From contig JAVBOH010000017.1 of NCBI GenBank assembly GCA_031550725.1, positions 62,001 through 126,000 of the forward strand: 64,000 nt of DNA, in the 5' to 3' direction. Made by a program: the position numbers and the translations under genes. A model generated the notes under the pieces. That model ran no database searches and was not told where the DNA came from. It saw nothing but the letters and a program-made list of their open reading frames with translations. Positions 57,687 to 64,000 of the stretch are shown here, one piece after another (within the stretch, counting starts at the first letter, position 1; each line of letters opens with the position of its first letter). The stretch comes from UBA946 sp031550725. GTDB taxonomy: Bacteria > Bacillota > Clostridia > Oscillospirales > Ruminococcaceae.

Positions 57687-60600
57687 TATTTGTTAGCATA
57701 TTCTTTGATTTTTTCTATTATTACATTAATATCAATAGGTTTTGGAATATGGTCATTCATCCCTGCATTAATGCATTCGTCGATATTTTCCTTGAATGCA
57801 CTTGCAGTTAAAGCAATGATTGGAATGACTTCTGATTTCTTCGTACCCATATTTCTTATGACCTTTGTTGCCTCAAGACCATTCATTTCAGGCATATGCA
57901 AATCCATGAAAATGATATCATATTTATCGGGATTATTTTTGAAAAGCTCGACAGCTTCCAATCCATTAACAGCTTCATCAATGTTAATTTTTGTTTCCTC
58001 TAAAAGTGAGCATAGAATAAATCTGTTAATTTCAATATCCTCTGCAACCAAAATATTAATTTTTGAGAAATCAGGTATAACATCCTGCGATAATTCATCA
58101 TTATGTAAAATGTCAAATGCATCGGTTACTGTATTTATAACGGTAAGTGTGCTTAGCGGAGTGTATAAAACCTTGTTCTGATGTTTTTTCTGCTTTTCAT
58201 GGAACAGGATATTGTTTGAGATAAATACAGTTACATCAGCAATAGGTTTGTCCTGATTATTTGTAAACATATTGCACATTTCATCAGTCACAATAGATAT
58301 ATCAACAAAGCTAAGATTATATATTGTATTTCCAGATCTTTCAATCTGCAAATATTCCTGCGGTGAACTTATAATATCAATTTCCCAAGACAAGACACTG
58401 CTTAGCTTATTAAATATTGAAAGGATATTTTTATCATTTGATATAACGAGCAGTTTTACAGATGTTGCCTTGCATTTTGCATCAATCAGAAACTGCTTTT
58501 CGTAATCAACTGCATAATTAAGCGGCAGCAGCACAATAAATTCAGAACCTGTGCCAACCTCTGAATTGACAGTTATACTTCCGCCCATTGTTTCGATAAG
58601 GCTTTTGCATATTGAAAGTCCAAGTCCTGTTCCGCCGAAACGTCGTGAAATTGAGTTGTCAGCCTGCTCAAAGGTTTTAAATACTCGGTCAATTTGTTCA
58701 GACGACATACCAATGCCCGTATCCTTTACACGCAGCTCCACAAATGAAATATCATCCATTCGTGTTACTTCATCAGCTGATATAAAAATTTCTCCGCCGC
58801 TTTGTGTGAATTTAACGGCATTTGACACAAGGTTCATGATAACCTGTGAAACCCGCAGTTCATCACAGAAATAGAATAATTTCAGGTTATCCCCACACTT
58901 ATAGTCAAGCTTAATATCATTGCTAATAATCTGTTCGTTTAACAGCATACAGCATTTTTCAATAAAATATTCGAATGATGCAGGCTCATATGAAAACTCC
59001 AGTTTTCCAGATTCTATTTTTGATAAATCAAGTACATCATTAATTATACCCAAAAGCTGTTCAGAGGCAAGCCTAACTTCATTTGCACAATTATCCCTTA
59101 TATCTAAATCAGTGCTGCCTTGTGCAATTTTTGACATACCGATTATGGCATTCATCGGAGTTCGCATTTCATGGCTCATTCGTGACAAGAAATCGCTCTT
59201 TGCTTTATTGGCAGCTTGTGCTTCAGCCAAAGCCTCTTTAAGCTTAAGCTCACTTGTATGTGTGAAATATGCACCTGATATTACCGAGCAGGCTAGCTGT
59301 GCTAGGTGTAAATCATTATCGTCCCAGTGGATATTATCCCAAAGCACGTCCAAAATAAAATACCCGAGGATATTTCCATCGCAAAGCATTGGCATAAGCA
59401 AGCTGCTGACAGCACCATAATCAACCTTAGGTACTTCAGCGAAAAGTTCATTTGTATTCTCATAATATACATATGGATTACATTGCATTGCTTTTACAAG
59501 TATTTCTAAGTCAGAAAGCGGAATGGATGTGTTTAACAGTGACGGTACTTTTTCATTAATGCACTTTTCATATTTACAAGTAACAAACTGCTTGTCATCT
59601 GTTATTATCTGTATGCAAATTCTATCGGTATGGAAATAGTCCTGAAGCTGATTTAATGCATCCTCCATTAGCTTTTTGATACCGATTGGCTGTGTGAATG
59701 GCAATGTAAACATTGCAATAAATTCCTGTGCACGCATTTGCTTTTCTTTATACTCAATATATTTATTGCGCTCAACAACCTCATCTGTGATGTCATTAAG
59801 CATACCGATAATTCGTTCAGGTTTACCGTTTGCATCAAAGTAAGTTGTCGATGAAATATTCATATACCTTATTGAACCATCAGGAAATGTATACTTTCTT
59901 TCATTAAATTCAATGGGGATTGTACCATCGAAATTCTTAAGATAGTCAAGATACGTTTTATTTGCCGAAGCATCAATAATCGTTGAAAGATAATCTGCGA
60001 ATGTTGATATAAGAACAGGTGATTTCCAGTCAACATCCATTAGCCTTACGAAAGCATCATCAAACTCAAATGTCTTGTGTGCAACAGACATTTCCCATAC
60101 CCCGATTTTTGAGTAGGAAAGTGCAAGGTTAAGACGTTCTCTTGCAGTTACATAGCTCTTTTCATTTGAGATATCTTCAAGTGATGATGTGTAAGCAAAA
60201 ATATTTCCATTAATATCAGTTACAGATGCCAATACAGCTCGCACAGGTATATTATTTCCGTCACGTCCCCTGACATTAAAGCATTCACATACTCTTTCTC
60301 CAGCAATAACTCTCGGTGTAATATTATTATTAAAATGTTCAATTTCATATTCGCTGATAAGATTTTCGGTAGGCATTCTATTACCCTTTTTAAGCGAAAC
60401 CTCAAACATATTTTTATATATCTTGTTGGCAAAAAGCAGATTGCCGTCAGTATCCATTGCGCAGAATGCAGTGTTCATTGATTTTAGATATGCTTGATAT
60501 ATAGTATGTACAGACTTGGTTATTTCGATTTCGTCAATGTTTTTGACATCATTTATTACATCAAGAAATGCACATAAATGAGCAGGTCTGCCGTCATCCC

Positions 60601-60895
60601 AGTGAATAAGCTGTTCATAAATATCATAATAACCATCAGCAGCAGTGTTATAACCCACTCCAACTGGTGAAAGTGTGTTTTTATCATCCTTATCTCTATT
60701 ACATTTTATCGGACAGCTTATACATGGTTTATCTATATGATAAAAAGCTTCATAACAGGTTTTACCAAGAGTGTAATCAGGATATCTTTTGGCTAATTTT
60801 TCGTTCAGGTATAACAATTCATAGCTGTTAGCATCAATAATGTAAACAGCTACACTTAGATTATCATATGAGCTATACCACTTGCTTCCATCCAT
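57686..60895 (-). CDS. Hybrid sensor histidine kinase/response regulator (PAS-GAF-HisKA-HATPase-REC)
   Basis: A 1069-residue soluble signalling protein without clear membrane helices. Order: an N-terminal PAS-like domain with a Cys cluster (YEAFYHIDKPCISCPIKCNRD, about 40-62), PAS domains (about 125-240 and 245-375), a GAF domain (about 385-550), HisKA with SHEMRTPMNAIIGMSK (phospho-His about 576), HATPase with MNLVSNAVKFTQSGG (about 695) and GTGLGLSICKSL (about 758), a degenerate receiver (about 795-900) and a C-terminal receiver (about 945-1066, phospho-Asp in IIFMDLHMPEMNG, about 996). The signal and output are unknown; no separate regulator gene adjoins it. Confidence 0.9.
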   Translation of the reverse strand: MDGSKWYSSYDNLSVAVYIIDANSYELLYLNEKLAKRYPDYTLGKTCYEAFYHIDKPCISCPIKCNRDKDDKNTLSPVGVGYNTAADGYYDIYEQLIHWDDGRPAHLCAFLDVINDVKNIDEIEITKSVHTIYQAYLKSMNTAFCAMDTDGNLLFANKIYKNMFEVSLKKGNRMPTENLISEYEIEHFNNNITPRVIAGERVCECFNVRGRDGNNIPVRAVLASVTDINGNIFAYTSSLEDISNEKSYVTARERLNLALSYSKIGVWEMSVAHKTFEFDDAFVRLMDVDWKSPVLISTFADYLSTIIDASANKTYLDYLKNFDGTIPIEFNERKYTFPDGSIRYMNISSTTYFDANGKPERIIGMLNDITDEVVERNKYIEYKEKQMRAQEFIAMFTLPFTQPIGIKKLMEDALNQLQDYFHTDRICIQIITDDKQFVTCKYEKCINEKVPSLLNTSIPLSDLEILVKAMQCNPYVYYENTNELFAEVPKVDYGAVSSLLMPMLCDGNILGYFILDVLWDNIHWDDNDLHLAQLACSVISGAYFTHTSELKLKEALAEAQAANKAKSDFLSRMSHEMRTPMNAIIGMSKIAQGSTDLDIRDNCANEVRLASEQLLGIINDVLDLSKIESGKLEFSYEPASFEYFIEKCCMLLNEQIISNDIKLDYKCGDNLKLFYFCDELRVSQVIMNLVSNAVKFTQSGGEIFISADEVTRMDDISFVELRVKDTGIGMSSEQIDRVFKTFEQADNSISRRFGGTGLGLSICKSLIETMGGSITVNSEVGTGSEFIVLLPLNYAVDYEKQFLIDAKCKATSVKLLVISNDKNILSIFNKLSSVLSWEIDIISSPQEYLQIERSGNTIYNLSFVDISIVTDEMCNMFTNNQDKPIADVTVFISNNILFHEKQKKHQNKVLYTPLSTLTVINTVTDAFDILHNDELSQDVIPDFSKINILVAEDIEINRFILCSLLEETKINIDEAVNGLEAVELFKNNPDKYDIIFMDLHMPEMNGLEATKVIRNMGTKKSEVIPIIALTASAFKENIDECINAGMNDHIPKPIDINVIIEKIKEYANK

Positions 60896-60925
60896 AATAA
60901 ACCTGCTTTCTTTTAATCATATTAA

Positions 60926-61187
60926 ATAATGCGTACTGAATAATTCCGTTTTTAACTGAATTATTCATAAAATCAAGCATAGCTTGATTTTATACACGAA
61001 AATACGTTGTATTTTCGTGTTACTTCTTGATTGACGTCTACTTACAAAATAATTTTCTGTGAAAATTATTTTGTAAGTGCAAAGCTTTTCGCATAAAATG
61101 CTCAATAGCTTTGCACTAGAACAATTCAAAAACACCTCCAAAGCAAGCTTTTACGGCGTTTTTGAATTGTTCAGTATACATTAAATA
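60926..61187 (+). repeat. MITE-like multi-hairpin element, copy B
   Basis: About 260 bases made of six consecutive hairpins: 60938-60968, 60968-60994 (12-bp stem), 60995-61021 (perfect 12 bp), 61042-61078 (perfect 17 bp), 61078-61117 (10 bp) and 61120-61173 (perfect 15 bp). Ends form a terminal inverted repeat of about 20 bases (TAATGCGTACTGAATAATTC against TAATGTATACTGAACAATTC, 17 of 20). No coding capacity. It occupies the upstream region of the hybrid kinase. Confidence 0.85.
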
Positions 61188-61278
61188 TAATAAAAAATCA
61201 ATCATACATACATATAGTATACATCATAAAAATATAAAATACAACATATTTTTTCAATAAATATCGAGCAAATAATAA

Positions 61279-61333
61279 TCGCCCCTGCAATGTATCACAA
61301 AAGCGTGAATTTGCAAAGGCGATAATCAATCGT
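61279..61333. repeat. Degenerate palindromic repeat pair
   Basis: TCGCCCCTGCAA (61279-61290) opposite TTGCAAAGGCGA (61311-61322), then ATAATCAATCGTC: diverged units of the GTAGGG family downstream of the aldose-epimerase-like gene. The remaining part of 61188-61341 shows nothing else. Confidence 0.5.
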
Positions 61334-61341
61334 CTGTATTA

Positions 61342-62217
61342 TTAATCAATAGTAATAGTATAAGAAAAGTCATATTTGCCGCCGATATTAAGCTTAACCG
61401 CATGAGGCATTTTTGTTATATCCTCCTCATTATCGCAGTAAACAGGGATACTGCTCCAAGGCTCAAGGCATACAAATTCAGCCTGTGCAGTTTTATCTTC
61501 ATCCTCAAACCACGATGACCAGACGGCGATACATCCACTGTTATCATAACTTAGCTTGACCTTATAATCAGAGGTCTTGCTTTTTAGAGCAATCCATGAT
61601 GACTTTGGCTTATCCTTCATAAAAACATCATTAGCAAATAGATTGTGTGAAACTGCAACCTTCTTTGTATCATCAGCAATTGTAACAATAGTGCCATCGC
61701 TCAATTCCTGCGTGATGTTTTCGGGATACTCATATTCAACGTTATAGTCATTATAATTATCCTGTGCCGTCATCGGACATTTAAATGCGGGGTGTCCGCC
61801 TATAAAAAAGTATATATCCTTATCATCGGTATTTTTCACAGTAAAAGTGGTCTTAAATTCATTTTCATTTATGCTGTAATTAACATATAGTTCAAATTTG
61901 AATGGATAGATTTTCAAGGTTTCATCAGTGGACTTTAAAAGATACTCTGCTGAATTTTCTTTTGCAAAAAGCAGTTCAAATTCGGAATCTCTTGTAAAAC
62001 CATGGTTTGAAAGTGAATATTCCTTGCCGTCATAAGTATATTTTTTTGATGCGGTGTTGCAGATAAAAGGGAATAGCACTGGAGCATGACGTCCCCAAAC
62101 GTTCTTGTTTGCCTGCCAGATGTATTCTGTATCATTATGGTCACGAAGTGAGTGCAGTTCTGCTCCAAAGGTATCGATAGCCGCCTTGAGTTTTGCTGAA
62201 CTGATTATAGTCTGCAT
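61342..62217 (-). CDS. Aldose 1-epimerase family protein (LacX-like)
   Basis: A 291-residue galactose-mutarotase-fold protein. Conserved parts: TFGAELHSLRDHNDTEYIWQ, APVLFPFICN, SNHGFTRDSEFEL (His in NHGF), FIGGHPAFKCPM (second His) and VCLEPWSSIPVY with the catalytic Glu region. The LacX/YeaD branch interconverts anomers of hexoses or hexose phosphates; the substrate here is not known. AGGGGG ribosome site. It stands alone between the hybrid kinase and the lysozyme gene. Confidence 0.88.
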   Translation of the reverse strand: MQTIISSAKLKAAIDTFGAELHSLRDHNDTEYIWQANKNVWGRHAPVLFPFICNTASKKYTYDGKEYSLSNHGFTRDSEFELLFAKENSAEYLLKSTDETLKIYPFKFELYVNYSINENEFKTTFTVKNTDDKDIYFFIGGHPAFKCPMTAQDNYNDYNVEYEYPENITQELSDGTIVTIADDTKKVAVSHNLFANDVFMKDKPKSSWIALKSKTSDYKVKLSYDNSGCIAVWSSWFEDEDKTAQAEFVCLEPWSSIPVYCDNEEDITKMPHAVKLNIGGKYDFSYTITID

Positions 62218-62315
62218 ATTGTGTAGACCCCCTAAAAATTTATTGAAACTTGGATATACTATTTTATTCTATATATTTGGTGAATGAATATTTTGCAGGG
62301 ATATAATAATTATTA

Positions 62316-63338
62316 TTAATATCTACCACGCATTGTTGTCGTGTAATCCACAAAACAAATATTCAAATCCACATCGCCGTCAATACCATCAACCTTGCCG
62401 TCGCTTGCATACTGCCAAATTTGAAAATCGTATGGGTATTCAGGCGGATTATGCCCATCCTTATATTGCGGATACCAAAAATCATAGCTATAAAGCTTGC
62501 TCATATCCATGACAAGAAGTGAAAGTCTTTTGCCTGCATAAATCATTGGCAGATATCCTGCATCAGCGATAGTATCGCAAAATGCCGCTGCACACTCTGT
62601 CAGCGTTTCGCCGTTCATGCCATTGGTACGGGCATTATCAGCATCGGGCAGCTCCCAGTCATATATAACAGGATATGTAATTTCATAAGCATCTATGCTA
62701 TCAAGTACAAGCTGTGCTTCTTCCTTTGCTTCTGTGACAGTCACAGCCTGAGAATAAAAATATACACCTACATCAATTCCTGCGGCAATAGCACCGCTTA
62801 TATGGTTTTTAAACTGCGCATCAACATTTAGCTTGCCTTCCTCATATCCACGATAACCGACACGAATTAACGCAAAATCAATTCCGTCAGCCGCCACCTT
62901 TTCCCAGTCAATGTTCATCTGATGATGAGAAATATCAATACCAGTTTTTGAAGTAACCACACCATTTTCATCATGATAAGTGTATCTGTTATTTTCAAAA
63001 ACTAATTTATCATAATCATATGATGCCTTCGGAACATTCGGGTATGCAGGAATTCTTATCTGTCCGAAATAGCTATCCTCAAGGAAAATTGAATCACCAT
63101 CGTTGAAAAAACTGTATATACGTGTATTAACAGCAGGAACAAAATCCTCAAGCAGAAATTCATGCTTAATATCATACTTTAGTTTATGTATTTTTGACAC
63201 TAATATTATAACAGCAGCCGTTAAAACTAAAATTATTGCCAGCATAACAACTGATATTAAAATAAGTTTATTATTTGTTTTCTTTTTGGGGTTTATGATA
63301 TTAGTTTGTGTATTGGTTTCTTGTGTATTAATATCCAT
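62316..63338 (-). CDS. Membrane-anchored GH25 lysozyme
   Basis: A 340-residue muramidase. A short cytoplasmic tail and an N-terminal membrane helix (about 25-47, LILISVVMLAIILVLTAAVI) anchor it outside the cell; after a linker (50-135) the GH25 domain shows KTGIDISHHQMNIDWEKV, FALIRVGYRGYEEG, GVYFYSQAVTVTEAKEEA, PVIYDWELP (catalytic DWE), PMIYAGKRL, DFWYPQYKDG and FQIWQYASDGKVDGIDGDVDLN. It cleaves the MurNAc-GlcNAc bond of peptidoglycan, likely for wall remodelling. It has its own promoter (63406-63434). Confidence 0.93.
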   Translation of the reverse strand: MDINTQETNTQTNIINPKKKTNNKLILISVVMLAIILVLTAAVIILVSKIHKLKYDIKHEFLLEDFVPAVNTRIYSFFNDGDSIFLEDSYFGQIRIPAYPNVPKASYDYDKLVFENNRYTYHDENGVVTSKTGIDISHHQMNIDWEKVAADGIDFALIRVGYRGYEEGKLNVDAQFKNHISGAIAAGIDVGVYFYSQAVTVTEAKEEAQLVLDSIDAYEITYPVIYDWELPDADNARTNGMNGETLTECAAAFCDTIADAGYLPMIYAGKRLSLLVMDMSKLYSYDFWYPQYKDGHNPPEYPYDFQIWQYASDGKVDGIDGDVDLNICFVDYTTTMRGRY

Positions 63339-63405
63339 TTTTTCACATCCTACTCGAAAGCGTTTAACTTCCGATTTTTCGTATCCTAATGTATACTATA
63401 CGTAA

Positions 63406-63434
63406 ATTATATCATATAACCGACTATTTTGCAA
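63406..63434 (-). promoter_or_regulatory. Promoter of the GH25 lysozyme gene
   Basis: On the minus strand TTGCAA (complement of 63429-63434), 17-base spacer ending TATATGA, TATAAT (complement of 63406-63411): an extended -10 like those at 1342 and 6004. Confidence 0.7.
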
Positions 63435-63468
63435 TAAATTGTAAAAAATTTCACAATAAGGAATAATT

Positions 63469-64000
63469 TTATCTCCACTGCTTATCAAGCCAAGCAACCC
63501 TGCCATCGACAAAATCACATATTTTTATTGCATCGTCAATAACCCAAGGTGTTTCGCTTAAGTCATTCGAAAGAAGTTTGACGTCCTCTTTTACCTGTGC
63601 AGTAACCTTGCGAAGTGAATCATCAGCCATTAACTCTGCCCATTTTTCTTTTAAAACTGGCTGAAACCATTCAGCCTTCATTATTACTGTCAGCCATGGG
63701 TTTGAACGGTCCTCATTATACAAAGGCTCCTGAAATGCACCTGCATAATATTTACCGTCCGTTTCACCATAATAGCACCAGTTAAAATCCCAAGGTGCTA
63801 AGAAAGTCATGCGCTCATATTTGCTGTTCTCGCTGAAATCAACAGCCATATAGAAGCTGCCTGCACCAACATCATAGTCATGCACAAGCTCCTCGAGAAT
63901 TAGCATATTAGCAACTGATTCAAGGTCAAGAACTGCCTCGGCTGCAGATTTGGGTGTATATGTACCAATAGCAGAAACAATGTTATAATCAGCATCAAAC
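63469..64000 (-). CDS. CotH kinase family protein, C-terminal part, running off the window
   Basis: The frame is open from the window edge to a stop at 63469, giving about 176 residues of the C-terminal part. The stretch DVGAGSFYMAVDFS, FLAPWDFNWCYYG (the CotH metal-binding DFN-type motif) and NPWLTVIMKAEWFQPVLKEKWAEL are typical of CotH spore-coat kinases and their secreted relatives, which phosphorylate proteins or occur in fibre-degrading Ruminococci with dockerins. The amino-terminal part, including any signal peptide, lies outside. Confidence 0.82.
   Translation of the reverse strand, partial: FDADYNIVSAIGTYTPKSAAEAVLDLESVANMLILEELVHDYDVGAGSFYMAVDFSENSKYERMTFLAPWDFNWCYYGETDGKYYAGAFQEPLYNEDRSNPWLTVIMKAEWFQPVLKEKWAELMADDSLRKVTAQVKEDVKLLSNDLSETPWVIDDAIKICDFVDGRVAWLDKQWR

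Noticed and set aside
58920..59420. Plus-strand frames opposite the hybrid kinase (also 57690-58181)
   Set aside because: Ser/Ile-rich antisense translations with no ribosome site; the sense strand encodes conserved kinase motifs.
60926..61187. CRISPR array
   Set aside because: The repeats are different hairpins placed back to back; there is no constant direct repeat with unique spacers and no cas gene nearby.

Overview
The window looks like chromosome from a low-GC, Gram-positive, endospore-forming Clostridia member, most likely a gut Oscillospiraceae/Ruminococcus-type fibre degrader. The grounds are the spoIIGA-sigE-sigG cluster, many glycoside hydrolases (GH5, two GH3, GH113, GH25), carbohydrate esterases, an ECF-type vitamin transporter core, near-consensus SigA promoters (TTGACA-17-TATAAT) and strong AGGAGG ribosome sites. 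TTG starts with good Shine-Dalgarno sites are frequent. The family assignments come from motifs read by eye; no database search was possible.

Layout. 1-6.4 kb: a carbohydrate-use region (end of a probable sugar-binding protein, GH5 glucanase, toroid-fold protein, GH3 glycosidase, lipoprotein esterase). 6.5-12.6 kb: D-lactate dehydrogenase, a secreted transglutaminase-like protein, small membrane proteins, an IS1182-type transposase relic, a SpaA/Cna-B repeat protein without a secretion signal, tRNA-Leu(CAG) and a GH113 mannanase. 12.9-18.4 kb: rpiB, glmS, an ECF sigma/anti-sigma pair and a glycosyltransferase-pyrophosphatase pair. 18.4-23.0 kb (minus strand): sigG, sigE, spoIIGA, an OGG-type DNA glycosylase, a tautomerase and a metallophosphoesterase. 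23.2-25.7 kb: NfeD-SPFH pair and a CPBP protease. 25.7-42.7 kb (minus strand): GH3, a ClpE-like unfoldase, CvpA, a DUF5711-like protein, truA, ecfT-ecfA2-ecfA1, a methyltransferase, glmM, and ruvB-phosphodiesterase-ruvA-ruvC. 42.8-47.5 kb (plus strand): pheA, ispD-ispF, a thioesterase, a CE2 esterase and deoC. 47.6-49.1 kb: an ECF S-component beside coaX, probably a pantothenate uptake and activation pair. 49.3-51.0 kb: a CI-like repressor facing two phage-type genes across an operator-rich gap. 51.1-57.5 kb: a complete phosphate regulon, pstSCAB-phoU-phoP-phoR. 57.7-64.0 kb: a hybrid sensor kinase, aldose-1-epimerase-like protein, GH25 lysozyme and a CotH-type protein running off the end.

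The most notable points are: a PstS whose two halves appear in swapped (circularly permuted) order; an 18-bp leader hairpin that buries the sigG ribosome-binding site; MITE-like elements built of consecutive hairpins whose arms co-vary between copies; a dispersed palindromic GTAGGG...CCCG repeat family with compensatory arm changes, one copy of which supplies the ispF stop codon; and altered key residues in SpoIIGA, CoaX and the PheA regulatory domain. No rRNA, CRISPR array, intact transposon or known metabolite riboswitch was seen.
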